Assembly: GCA_964586145.1 (NCBI GenBank)
Contig: CAZPHH010000050.1
Coordinates: forward strand, 1-34,523
Length of the DNA stretch: 34,523 nucleotides
Direction: 5' to 3'
From: JAFGJQ01 sp964586145
Lineage (GTDB): Bacteria > Planctomycetota > Phycisphaerae > UBA1845
This document shows, in pieces, positions 9,102 through 23,383 of this stretch. The notes under the pieces are model-generated. The model had not been told where the DNA came from. It saw nothing but the letters and a program-made list of their open reading frames with translations, and did no database searches. Every line of letters begins with the position of its first letter. The stretch's first letter is position 1. A program made the translations under genes and the position numbers.

Positions 9102-9467
9102 CGTCGGGTTTGACGAGAGGGTGCGAGATTACGGATCGCGCCGAACAGCGTGCCGTGCATCCGGCCCCGCGGCGGCGGGGCAGGGGTGAGGGTGCGCGCC
9201 CATCCCAGGGAGGCGGGACCGGCCGGATGAGCAGGGACGTCCGGACGACACAGATGCCTCTCCATCGGGAAGTTCCCCGGGTATTCCCAGAGACTTTTTG
9301 ACGCAGCGCCGCGACCCGCGCCGAACCAGGCGCCGGTCGTGCCATGCCGGCTACGTGGAAGTTTGGACGGCGGAGCGGGTTCCGGGCGTTCCGGGCCGCG
9401 CGTGGGCGCGGGGGTCCCCGGGGGCCCGGGGCCGGTCCGCTGCGGCTCGTAGCGTGAGGTGAGTTCG
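9102..9467 (+). promoter_or_regulatory. Long leader between rplL and rpoB with two strong hairpins
   Basis: These 366 bases hold no gene that I can support. Two clear structures are present: GCCCCGC-GGCG-GCGGGGC at 9164-9181 and CCCCGGG-GG-CCCGGGG at 9416-9431, the latter about 25 bases before the rpoB ribosome site. Neither has a following T tract. In Escherichia coli the same gap contains an attenuator and an RNase III site; a comparable role here is inference. A TTGACG at 9298 has no matching -10. Confidence 0.5.
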
Positions 9468-13244
<3,777 letters not shown>

Positions 13245-13298
13245 GGCGGCGAAAGGCGGGGCGGCCCCTGTGCCGGGGGGCCTCGCGGGAGACGGACC

Positions 13299-13799
13299 AT
13301 GCCTGCCGACGTGGCGTACGAGACGGTGAAAGCGATCGATCCGGAAGAGCTGCTGACGTTCTACCGGAAGCAGCATCACGAGACGACGCACGACGTGGCG
13401 AAGCTGCAGCGGATGGTCGACAACACGTTCTGTTTCGTGACGGCCCGGCGGGAAGGGGAGCTGATCGGGATTGCGCGGGGCGTCACGGACGGCGTCCGCG
13501 GGCAGTTGGCGGATTGCAAGCTGGACCCGCAGTTTCAGGGCCCCGCGTGCATCACCCGCAAGGACGGCCGCATCGAACACGACAGCCTCGGGATTGCGCG
13601 GGAGATGGCGTTGCGGGTGATCGGGGCGCTGCGGGAGTACGGGTGCGAGCGGATCACCACCCTGGCCTACGGGACGGAGGTGGACTTCTGCGAGGAGATC
13701 GGGTTCCGCAAGGCCTGCGGCCTGGTGGTCCTGCACCTGGATCCGGGCGTTTCGGCGCCCGTCGCGGCGGAGGCGGGCGTGTTGGGAAATGAGGGGTGA
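13299..13799 (+). CDS. GNAT-family N-acetyltransferase between rpoB and rpoC
   Basis: This 166-residue protein is probably an acetyl-CoA-dependent N-acetyltransferase of the GNAT fold. The N-terminal part has a strand-rich FCFVTARREGELIGIARGVTDG segment, then DSLGIAREMALRVIGALREYG in the place of the CoA-binding turn and helix, and AYGTEVDFCEEIGFRKACGLVVLHLD resembling the typical C-terminal F-x-E-x-x-GF motif. The gene lies 54 bases after rpoB and 89 bases before rpoC in the same direction, so it should be co-transcribed with both. A GC hairpin (GGCCCC/GGGGCC, 13263-13282) lies in the first gap. The substrate is unknown; one possibility is a polymerase or ribosomal protein, but nothing in the sequence proves it. 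Confidence 0.8.
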   Translation: MPADVAYETVKAIDPEELLTFYRKQHHETTHDVAKLQRMVDNTFCFVTARREGELIGIARGVTDGVRGQLADCKLDPQFQGPACITRKDGRIEHDSLGIAREMALRVIGALREYGCERITTLAYGTEVDFCEEIGFRKACGLVVLHLDPGVSAPVAAEAGVLGNEG

Positions 13800-13888
13800 A
13801 CCGCAGCCGGCGGACGGTTCCGCCGGAGGCGTCGGATGAATGAGCCGGACGGACAGGCAACCTCGTCAGAGAGGAAGGCTTGGGAACC

Positions 13889-16800
13889 ATGGCGGACAGT
13901 ATCTACGACCGCGTGAATGACTACGGCAGTGTGAAGATCTCACTGGCGTCGCCCAACGACATCCGGAGCTGGTCGTTCGGCGAGGTGCGCAAGCCGGAGA
14001 CCATCAACTACCGCACCTACCGACCGGAGAAGGACGGCCTGTTCTGCGAGCGCATCTTCGGTCCGGAGCGGGACTGGGAGTGCGCCTGCGGGAAATACAA
14101 GGGCACCAAGCACAAGGGGATCATCTGCGACCGCTGCGGGGTGAAGGTCACGCACTCTCGCGTGCGCCGCAAGCGGATGGGCCATATCAACCTGGCGGCC
14201 CCGGTGGTCCATATCTGGTTCTTCAAGGCGATGCCCTCGCGCCTGGGCTGCCTGCTGAACATGAAGACCTCCAGCCTGGAGAAGGTGGTGTACTTCCAGG
14301 ACTACGTGGTGGTCGACCCGGGCGACACGCCCCTGAAGGACCGCCAGTTGCTCACGGAGGAGGAATTCCGAGCCGCGCAGGACAAGTACGGCAGTTCGTT
14401 CACGGCCATGATGGGGGCGGAGGCGGTCAAGGCGCTGCTCGAACGCCTGGACCTGTCCACGGTGGCCGTGGAGTTGCGGCAGGGGATCGAGGAGACGGCC
14501 AGCAAGCAGAAGATCAAGGACCTGACCAAGCGCCTGCGCATCGTGGAGGCGCTGCGGCACTCCGACAACGACGCGAGCTGGATGGTGCTGGAGGTGATTC
14601 CGGTGATCCCGCCGGACCTGCGCCCGCTGGTGTTGCTGGAAAGCGGGAACTTCGCGACCAGCGACCTGAACGACCTGTACCGGCGCATCATCAACCGGAA
14701 CAACCGGCTCAAGAAGCTGGTGGACCTGAACGCGCCGGAAGTGATCATCCAGAACGAGAAACGGATGCTGCAGCAGGCGGTGGACGCGCTGTTCGACAAC
14801 GGGCGCTGCCGGCGGGCGGTGCTCGGGTCGAGCAACCGTCCTCTGAAATCGCTGACGGACATGATCAAGGGCAAGCAGGGCCGCTTCCGCGAGAACCTGC
14901 TGGGCAAGCGGGTGGACTACTCGGCGCGCTCGGTGATCGTGGTGGGTCCGGAGCTCAAGCTGCACCAGTGCGGTCTGCCCAAGAAGATCGCCCTGGAGCT
15001 GTATCAGCCGTTCATCATCCGCAAACTGAAGGAACGGGGCCTGGCCGACACCATCAAGTCGGCCAAGAAGATGCTGGAGCGGCGCGACCAGGAGATCTGG
15101 GACATTCTGGAAGAGGTGATCTATCAGCACCCGGTGCTGCTGAACCGCGCCCCCACCCTCCACCGGATGGGCATCCAGGCCTTCGAGCCGGTGCTGGTGG
15201 AAGGCAATGCGATTCGCATTCATCCGCTCGTCTGCCGCGGCTTCAACGCCGACTTTGACGGGGACCAGATGGCCGTCCATCTTCCGCTGTCCGTGGAGGC
15301 GCAGGCCGAGACCCACGTGTTGATGCTGGCGACGAACAACATTTTCAGTCCGGCCAACGGCAGTCCCATCATGTCGCCGTCTCAGGACATGGTGCTGGGC
15401 ATCTTCTACCTGACGACGGATCACGTGAGTCGTCGGGTGGACGAGAAGGACATGAAGTCGTTCTCCTCCGTTCACGAGGCGATGTACGCGCACGCGCTGG
15501 GCCGGGTCGGCCTGCACGACTTCATCCGGGTGCGCATCCCCCGCCGCCAGATCGTCCGCGACGTGAAGGGTCCCATCGAGAACGCGCCGGCGAACCGCCG
15601 GGTGGTTACGACGGTGGGGCGTCTGATGTTCAACGACATCCTGGCTCCGGACATGCCGTTCTACAACTGCTCGCTCTCGCAGAGAGGGGCCGGCCGGGTG
15701 ATCGCGGACTGCCACGCCATTCTGGGGCGGGCGGCGACCGTGGACCTGCTGGACCGGATCAAGGACACGGGCTTCCGGTTCAGCACGCTGGCGGGGTTGT
15801 CGTTCGCAGTGAGCGACCTGCGCGTGCCGGCCGCCAAGGGCGGTATCATTGAGGCGGCCCAGAAGAAGGTGGACCAGATCGAGCGTGACCACGCGAACGG
15901 CGCGTTGACGCCTCTGGAGCGGTACAACCAGGTGATTGACGTGTGGATTCACGCCCGGGAGCAGGTCACCGAGGCCATGATGGTCGAGTTGCGTCACGAC
16001 TACCGGGACGAGAGCGGCGCGTACGTGGCGGCCGTTCGGGAGGAGAGGGGCCAGTTGTCGGCGCCGGCGGGCGCCCGCCCGTACCTCAATCCGATCTTCC
16101 TGATGACCGAGTCGGGGGCCCGCGGCAGCGTGGACCAGATCCGGCAGTTGGCGGGCATGCGCGCACTGATGGCGAAGCCGTCGGGCGAGATCATCGAGAC
16201 GCCGATCAAGGCGAACTTCCGCGAGGGGCTGTCGGTTCTCGAGTACTTCAGTTCGACGCACGGAGCTCGCAAGGGTCTGGCGGACACGGCCCTGAAGACG
16301 GCGGACTCCGGCTATCTGACGCGGAAACTGGCCGACGTGGCCCAGAACGTGATCGTGAACCGGATTGACTGCGGCACGATCAATGGGATCACGAAAAGCG
16401 CCATCTACCGGGGCGAGGAAATCGAGATCCCGCTGCGGGAGGCGATCCTGGGGCGGGTCGCGCGTGACACGATCCGCAACCCGGTGACGGACGAGATCAT
16501 CGTGTCGGAAAACGAGTGCATCACCACGGAGATTGCGCGCAAGATCGAGAATCTGGGGCTGGACATGATCCGCGTGCGCAGTCCGCTGACGTGCGAGAGC
16601 CCCCTGGGCTGCTGTGCCCGGTGTTACGGGGTGGACATGTCGACCGGGCTTCTGGTCGAAGAGGGCATGGCGGTGGGAATCATCGCGGCCCAGTCGATCG
16701 GCGAACCGGGCACGCAGCTGACGATGCGGACGTTCCATACGGGCGGCGTGGCGTCCCGTGCCGTGGTGGAGAACAAGCTGATTGCCGGTTCGGCAGGGAT

Positions 16801-18355
16801 TGTCCGGTACCGCGACCTGGCCCCGGTGACCGTCCCGGCCCAGGGGCAGATTCCGGCGCGCGTGGTGGCCCTGAAGCGCAACGGCGAGGTGGTCCTGTTG
16901 GACGAGAAGGAGCGTGAGCTGGAGGCGTACAAGATCCCCTACGGAGCGGAGATCCTGGTGGCCGAGGGGACCAAGGTCCGGACCGGGCAGACGCTGGTCA
17001 TGTGGGATCCGCACCTGACTCCGATTCTGGCGGAGGTGGGCGGCTTCGTGCGTTTCCAGGACATCGCCGAGGGTGAGACCGTGCGGGCCGAACAGGACCG
17101 CGTCGGGGCCCGCTTCGTGGTGGTGGAGCACAAGGGGGAGAAGCACCCGCAGGTCGTGATTGAGGACAATGAGGGACGGGTGTTGGATTACCACTACCTG
17201 CCGGCCAAGGCCCGTATCGAGGTGAACGAGGGGCAGGCCATTTTGCCGGGTATGCTGCTGGCCCGCCAGCCTCGCGCGATGAGCGGGACCCAGGACATCA
17301 CCGGCGGTCTGCCGCGGGTGACGGAGATTTTCGAGGCTCGTCGTCCGAAGGAGCCGTCCGTCATGGCGGAGATTTCGGGGCTGGTGGAGATCCGGGCGGA
17401 CAAGCGCCGCGGCAAGATGACCATCATCGTGCGCAGCGAGAGCGGGATGGAACGCGAGCACCACGTGCCGCAGGACAAGCAGCTCCTGGTGCATGCGGGC
17501 GACCACGTGGACGCCGGAGATCCGCTGATTGAAGGGCCGCTGGTGCCGTTCGACATCCTGCGCATCCGCGGCGAGGAGGCGCTGCAGCAGTACCTGCTGG
17601 CGGAGATCCAGGCCGTCTACCGGAGCCAGAACGTCAGTACCAATGACAAGCACCTGGAGGTCATCCTGACGCAGATGCTGCGTCGCGTGAAGATCGAGTC
17701 GCCCGGTGATTCAAGCTTCCTGCCGGGGGAGGTGGTGGACAAGTTCCGCTTCCGGAAGGAAAACGAGGAGTTGAGCAAGAGCGTGCGGATCGAGGATCCG
17801 GGTGACACCGACCTGACCAAGGGCCAGATCATCCGCAAGACGCAACTGGAGGAGAAGAACGACGAAGCGGAACAGAACGGCGGCGAACCGGCCAAGGGCA
17901 AGAAGCCCAAGCCCGCCACCGCCACGACCGTGCTGCTGGGTATCACGAAGGCCAGCCTGCAGAGCGAATCCTTCATTTCGGCGGCGTCGTTCCAGGAGAC
18001 CACGAAGGTGCTCACGGAGGTCTCGTTGGCCAGCGCCGTCGACCCGCTGCTGGGCTTGAAGGAGAACGTGATTCTGGGACACCTGATCCCCGCGGGAACG
18101 GCGTTCAAGCCACACCTGAATCTGCGGGTTCGGCGAATCGGGGAGCCGCTGCCGATTGCGGAAGACCAGGCGGCGGATATGATTGCCCCCACACCCGACG
18201 TGCCCGCGAGCGAGTCTCGAATAGGTGCTCTCAGCGGGTTCGGGGGCGAGGGATCGGGCTTGGCCAGTACGCTGGGACGGGAGCTGGCGTCCACCGGGTC
18301 GCATGGCGAGGGGGCCGGCGGTTCCGTTCGGGGGCTGTCGCCCGAGGACATGTAG
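13889..18355 (+). CDS. rpoC: RNA polymerase beta-prime subunit
   Basis: The beta-prime subunit has 1488 residues. The N-terminal zinc site is Cys65, Cys67, Cys80, Cys83 in CACGKYKG...CDRC. The catalytic NADFDGDQMA motif places the magnesium-binding Asp455, Asp457 and Asp459. The second zinc site is formed by NRIDCGT and CESPLGCCARCYG, and the bridge/trigger region includes GEPGTQLTMRTFHTGG. Near the C-terminus a Lys/Pro/Glu-rich linker precedes ATTVLLGITKASLQSESFISAASFQETTKVLTE. A Gly/Ser-rich tail ends the protein. ATG 13889 follows GAGGAAGG; TTG 13880 would add three residues. Confidence 0.98.
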   Translation: MADSIYDRVNDYGSVKISLASPNDIRSWSFGEVRKPETINYRTYRPEKDGLFCERIFGPERDWECACGKYKGTKHKGIICDRCGVKVTHSRVRRKRMGHINLAAPVVHIWFFKAMPSRLGCLLNMKTSSLEKVVYFQDYVVVDPGDTPLKDRQLLTEEEFRAAQDKYGSSFTAMMGAEAVKALLERLDLSTVAVELRQGIEETASKQKIKDLTKRLRIVEALRHSDNDASWMVLEVIPVIPPDLRPLVLLESGNFATSDLNDLYRRIINRNNRLKKLVDLNAPEVIIQNEKRMLQQAVDALFDNGRCRRAVLGSSNRPLKSLTDMIKGKQGRFRENLLGKRVDYSARSVIVVGPELKLHQCGLPKKIALELYQPFIIRKLKERGLADTIKSAKKMLERRDQEIWDILEEVIYQHPVLLNRAPTLHRMGIQAFEPVLVEGNAIRIHPLVCRGFNADFDGDQMAVHLPLSVEAQAETHVLMLATNNIFSPANGSPIMSPSQDMVLGIFYLTTDHVSRRVDEKDMKSFSSVHEAMYAHALGRVGLHDFIRVRIPRRQIVRDVKGPIENAPANRRVVTTVGRLMFNDILAPDMPFYNCSLSQRGAGRVIADCHAILGRAATVDLLDRIKDTGFRFSTLAGLSFAVSDLRVPAAKGGIIEAAQKKVDQIERDHANGALTPLERYNQVIDVWIHAREQVTEAMMVELRHDYRDESGAYVAAVREERGQLSAPAGARPYLNPIFLMTESGARGSVDQIRQLAGMRALMAKPSGEIIETPIKANFREGLSVLEYFSSTHGARKGLADTALKTADSGYLTRKLADVAQNVIVNRIDCGTINGITKSAIYRGEEIEIPLREAILGRVARDTIRNPVTDEIIVSENECITTEIARKIENLGLDMIRVRSPLTCESPLGCCARCYGVDMSTGLLVEEGMAVGIIAAQSIGEPGTQLTMRTFHTGGVASRAVVENKLIAGSAGIVRYRDLAPVTVPAQGQIPARVVALKRNGEVVLLDEKERELEAYKIPYGAEILVAEGTKVRTGQTLVMWDPHLTPILAEVGGFVRFQDIAEGETVRAEQDRVGARFVVVEHKGEKHPQVVIEDNEGRVLDYHYLPAKARIEVNEGQAILPGMLLARQPRAMSGTQDITGGLPRVTEIFEARRPKEPSVMAEISGLVEIRADKRRGKMTIIVRSESGMEREHHVPQDKQLLVHAGDHVDAGDPLIEGPLVPFDILRIRGEEALQQYLLAEIQAVYRSQNVSTNDKHLEVILTQMLRRVKIESPGDSSFLPGEVVDKFRFRKENEELSKSVRIEDPGDTDLTKGQIIRKTQLEEKNDEAEQNGGEPAKGKKPKPATATTVLLGITKASLQSESFISAASFQETTKVLTEVSLASAVDPLLGLKENVILGHLIPAGTAFKPHLNLRVRRIGEPLPIAEDQAADMIAPTPDVPASESRIGALSGFGGEGSGLASTLGRELASTGSHGEGAGGSVRGLSPEDM

Positions 18356-18431
18356 CAGAAAGAACCGCGGTGGAGCGGGCGGCGGTGACCGCAGCCCGGG
18401 CGAACCGCGTGTGTGTTTGCAAGGAGAGTTC

Positions 18432-18824
18432 ATGCCAACCATCAATCAACTGGTCCGGAACGGACGGCGGTTCGTGCAGCGCAAGTCCAAGGTGCGGGAC
18501 ATCGAGCGATGCCCGCAGCGCCGGGGCGTCTGTCTGATCGTCAAGACGCAGACGCCCAAGAAGCCGAACTCGGCTCTTCGCAAGGTCGCCCGCGTGCGGC
18601 TGACCAACGGCAAGGAAATCACCGCCTACATCGGCGGCGTGGACCACAACCTGCAGGAGCACTCCATTGTGCTCGTCCGCGGCGGACGGGTGCGTGACCT
18701 GCCGGGCGTGCGCTACCACATCGTCCGCGGGGCGCTGGACTGCGCCGGCGTGGAGAACGACAAGGCGGGCCGGCCGCGGAACCGCAGCCGCAGCAAGTAC
18801 GGCGTGAAGCGTCGGCGCAAGTAG
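18432..18824 (+). CDS. rpsL: Ribosomal protein S12 (uS12)
   Basis: S12 sits at the decoding centre of the 30S subunit. The 130-residue protein starts MPTINQLVRNGRR and contains TPKKPNSALRKVARVRL and GGRVRDLPGVRYHIVRG. A good AAGGAGA site precedes ATG 18432. Lys43 is retained, but position 88, which is Lys in many bacteria (GGRVKDLPG), is Arg here. That equals the K88R change known to give streptomycin resistance in Mycobacterium tuberculosis, where the numbering matches residue for residue up to this point. A GCGCCC/GGGCGC hairpin (18841-18858) lies after the stop. Confidence 0.97.
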   Translation: MPTINQLVRNGRRFVQRKSKVRDIERCPQRRGVCLIVKTQTPKKPNSALRKVARVRLTNGKEITAYIGGVDHNLQEHSIVLVRGGRVRDLPGVRYHIVRGALDCAGVENDKAGRPRNRSRSKYGVKRRRK

Positions 18825-18881
18825 CCGCAGGGCTTGTCCGGCGCCCGATGCAGGGCGCGAACCACAGGGAGGTGCGGTTCG

Positions 18882-19451
18882 ATGTTCAGCGTGCAACAGC
18901 CGCCGGCCGGGATTCCGTCCGTCGCCGTCCGGGCGACGGGGAGTGTGGGGCGAGTGATCGGCTTCGCGTTGCTGGCGGCGCTGGCGGCGCAGGTGATCGT
19001 TCCCATCGGCTCGGTGCCGGTCACCCTCCAGACGCTGGCGGTGGTCCTGGCGGGGCTGCTTCTGCGGCCTCGCGAGGCGGCGGCCGCCATGGCCCTGTAC
19101 GTGGCCGCCGGGTGCCTGGGCACCCCGGTGTTCGCGGCCGGCCGGGCGGGCCTGACCGCGGCGACCGCGGGGTATCTGCTGAGCTTCCCGGTGGCGGCGG
19201 CCCTGGTCAGCCGGATCGGGCAGGGTCGGCACACCGGGCTCGGCCGCCCGGTGGCGGCGGCGGTGTTGGGCCTGGGGGTGGTCTTTGGTCTGGGCGTATC
19301 GTGGCTGGCGGTCCTGACGGGGAGCCTTTCGGAAGCGGTGATGGTTGGCCTGGTTCCCTTTGTCTGGATCGAAGTGGCCAAGGTAGGGGTGGCGGTGACC
19401 CTGGTTCGGGGTGGCCGGCAGGTCCGCGGTACCCGCTCGGGAGCGGTTTGA
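18882..19451 (+). CDS. bioY: BioY-family biotin transporter subunit
   Basis: BioY proteins are the substrate-binding membrane (S) components of ECF-type vitamin transporters and take up biotin, alone or with an energy-coupling module. The 189-residue protein is very hydrophobic with about six membrane segments and shows the family core SVPVTLQTLAVVLAGLLL, then ALYVAAGCLGTPVFA and AGYLLSFPVAA. ATG 18882 has GGAGG at 18868-18872; an upstream in-frame start would overlap nothing useful. No bioM or bioN ATPase/transmembrane partner is in the window. Its place between rpsL and rpsG, in the same direction, is unusual and implies co-expression with ribosomal genes. Confidence 0.88.
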   Translation: MFSVQQPPAGIPSVAVRATGSVGRVIGFALLAALAAQVIVPIGSVPVTLQTLAVVLAGLLLRPREAAAAMALYVAAGCLGTPVFAAGRAGLTAATAGYLLSFPVAAALVSRIGQGRHTGLGRPVAAAVLGLGVVFGLGVSWLAVLTGSLSEAVMVGLVPFVWIEVAKVGVAVTLVRGGRQVRGTRSGAV

Positions 19452-19461
19452 ACGGTTGGCC

Positions 19462-19490
19462 TTGCCGCGGGCCGCGCGGGCGGGTAAACT
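19462..19490 (+). promoter_or_regulatory. Candidate promoter for rpsG-fusA
   Basis: TTGCCG (19462-19467), an exact 17-base spacer and TAAACT (19485-19490) match consensus at four of six positions each. It lies in the bioY-rpsG gap, about 95 bases before rpsG, and would let rpsG-fusA be transcribed independently of the upstream genes. Confidence 0.45.
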
Positions 19491-19583
19491 GTGGGGCTCC
19501 GGCAGTAAGCAGAGATCAGGGTCGGCGTCCATGGGCGGGAATAGCCGGAATGGTGGACATCGGCTCGAAATTGGAAGATTGGC

Positions 19584-20069
19584 ATGGCTCGCAAGCGGTT
19601 TACGAATTCGAGAGAGCAGTTGAAGCCGGATTCCCGGTTCAACAGCAAGCTGGTCAGCAAGTTCATCAACTGCCTGATGCTGGACGGGAAGAAGGCCACC
19701 GCAACCGCGGTCTTCTATGACGCGATGGACATCCTGGCCAAGCAGATCAAGGAGAAGTCACCGCTCGATGTTTTCGAGACGGCGGTGAACAACGTCAAGC
19801 CGAACATCGAGGTCCGCTCAAAGCGCGTGGGCGGCTCGAACTACCAGGTGCCGATGCAGGTCAACCGCAAGCGCCAGCAATCCCTGGCCTTCCGGTGGAT
19901 CATCACGGCCACGCGCGATTCCCGCGGCAAGGCCGGCAAGCCGACCTCCGTCGTGCTGGCCCAGGAGCTGGCCTCCGCGTATCGCGGGGAAGGGACCGCG
20001 GTGACCACGAAGATCAACGTGCATCGGATGGCCGACGCCAACAAGGCGTTCGCCCACTTCGCCTGGTAG
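19584..20069 (+). CDS. rpsG: Ribosomal protein S7 (uS7)
   Basis: S7 nucleates assembly of the 30S head and contacts the E-site tRNA. The protein is 161 residues, normal, starting MARKRFTNSREQLKPDSRFNSKLVSKFINCLMLDGKK. It includes VRSKRVGGSNYQVPMQV and the C-terminal RWI and HRMADANKAFAHFAW. ATG 19584 is the family start; only a weak GGAAG lies upstream. fusA follows 114 bases later. Confidence 0.97.
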   Translation: MARKRFTNSREQLKPDSRFNSKLVSKFINCLMLDGKKATATAVFYDAMDILAKQIKEKSPLDVFETAVNNVKPNIEVRSKRVGGSNYQVPMQVNRKRQQSLAFRWIITATRDSRGKAGKPTSVVLAQELASAYRGEGTAVTTKINVHRMADANKAFAHFAW

Positions 20070-20183
20070 ACTTCGCTGAGTTCACAAACGGTGCCGACGG
20101 CGTTCGCGCGGATGCCGTCGGCATCGCAGTATTCGCGGCAGGCCGCGATCGTCCTCGCCGCGTCGGGGCGCGGAGCAGACGGG

Positions 20184-22280
<2,097 letters not shown>

Positions 22281-22483
22281 TAAGGAAGAGAGGAAGGGAT
22301 CCAGGGCGCCGGGGTCGGGGTCCAGGGCGCGGGGACGGCACGGTGCGCGCTCGCACGTTGCGTACCGGCTCTTGTGGGACCGACCGGCCGTATTCCGGGT
22401 CCTCGCTTGAAATGGCGGTGGGGACACGGGTCTGGAGGATCCCGGGCCCGGGCGGAGGTGTGACCGCATGAGGTCGGCAGCGA
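22281..22483. other. Gap between convergent fusA and the sigma factor gene
   Basis: About 200 bases between two convergent genes. I see no gene and no convincing terminator; short GC-rich direct repeats (ATCCAGGGCGC and TCCAGGGCGC near 22299-22330) are the only structure. Confidence 0.5.
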
Positions 22484-23110
22484 TCACGGTCCCCTCGAGA
22501 AGTCCCCTTGACGGTCCATGGATTCGCGAAGCGCGTCGAGGGCGCGGCGCGTCAAGGCGACCACGGCGTCTTCCGACCGGTCCAATCGGGCTGCGACCTC
22601 GCCGACGGAAAGACCGTTGAGAAACCGCATCTCGATGACCTGACGATGCGAATCGGACAGGTCCAACAGGCTGGCGAGGAGGGCCGCCAGCGCCTCCTGT
22701 CGGCGCACGACGCGGCTGGGGGTGCCGGATTCCGCATAGAGATCATCGAGCAGGTTCCAGTACGAATCGGTGAGGATTGCGTTGACGGGCCGTTCGCGGC
22801 GAATGTCGCGGACCCGGCAGTGGGCCGCCCGTCGCCAGTCGATGAGCTTGTGGTCCAGGATCGCGCTGACCCACCGGAGAAAGGAATCCGGACCGCGGTA
22901 CTCAAACTGATCGATCTGGCGGACGACGTCCAGATACACTTCCTGCAGCACGTCTTCCGGGCCGATCCTGGCTTTCAGGGCCGGATCCAACCGGGCGGTC
23001 GCCCTCGCCCGGAGGTGGGGATGAGACATCGTCAGGAGCTTGGCCAGCGCCACACGGTCGCCGGCTCGGGCCGCCTGGACCCACGTCTCGATCGGATTGC
23101 CTTCCGCCAT
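22484..23110 (-). CDS. ECF-family RNA polymerase sigma factor
   Basis: The protein (208 residues from ATG 23110) is an extracytoplasmic-function-type sigma factor. Region 2 lies at about 20-95 and includes PEDVLQEVYLDVVRQIDQFEYRGPDSFLRWVSAILDHKLIDWRR, and region 4 at about 140-195 has the helix-turn-helix LSVGEVAARLDRSEDAVVALTRRALDALR. There is no region 3. Start choice is uncertain: ATGs at 23125 and 23149 are also in frame, none has a clear Shine-Dalgarno site, and I took the one where homology to the family begins. It is divergent from a Ser/Thr kinase gene, a pairing common in planctomycetes, which suggests control by phosphorylation; that link is inference. Confidence 0.9.
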   Translation of the reverse strand: MAEGNPIETWVQAARAGDRVALAKLLTMSHPHLRARATARLDPALKARIGPEDVLQEVYLDVVRQIDQFEYRGPDSFLRWVSAILDHKLIDWRRAAHCRVRDIRRERPVNAILTDSYWNLLDDLYAESGTPSRVVRRQEALAALLASLLDLSDSHRQVIEMRFLNGLSVGEVAARLDRSEDAVVALTRRALDALRESMDRQGDFSRGP

Positions 23111-23266
23111 GGCTGGATCGCCCATCGGGGCCGTGTCTGCGCGGGCCATACGCGGCTTGCACACACGGGTAGGGCCAGGATCACGCCGTGCAGGCCCGGC
23201 CCTGCTCTCGCGCGCCGAACCTGCGCCCTGTCCGCGGGGTTCGGCCCCCTGCACCGTGGATCGTCC

Positions 23267-23272
23267 ATTATA
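23267..23272 (-). promoter_or_regulatory. Consensus -10 element for the sigma factor gene
   Basis: Read on the minus strand this is a perfect TATAAT followed by GGA. No good -35 is visible at the expected distance. It would give a leader of about 110-150 bases before the candidate start codons. Confidence 0.5.
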
Positions 23273-23301
23273 CCCGGGGGAGGCGGGGGCGTGCGCTACG
23301 T

Positions 23302-23330
23302 TTGCGACGGGGATGTCGGGCGGCTACCAT
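23302..23330 (+). promoter_or_regulatory. Candidate promoter for the Ser/Thr kinase
   Basis: TTGCGA (23302-23307), a 17-base spacer and TACCAT (23325-23330) each match consensus at four of six positions. It lies about 54 bases before the kinase start and some 30 bases from the opposite-facing -10 of the sigma factor, making a compact divergent control region. Confidence 0.45.
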
Positions 23331-23383
23331 AGAGGTTGCGGTTGTGGAGGCCCGCGCCCTCGGCCGCACGTGGAGGCGGCGGC

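Noticed and set aside
9298..9326. TTGACG as a promoter -35 before rpoB
   Set aside because: Nothing resembling a -10 lies 16 to 18 bases downstream (CCGAAC).
13940..17653. A 1237-codon open frame antisense to rpoC
   Set aside because: Same cause: the complement of a GC-rich gene with strong third-position bias lacks stop codons.
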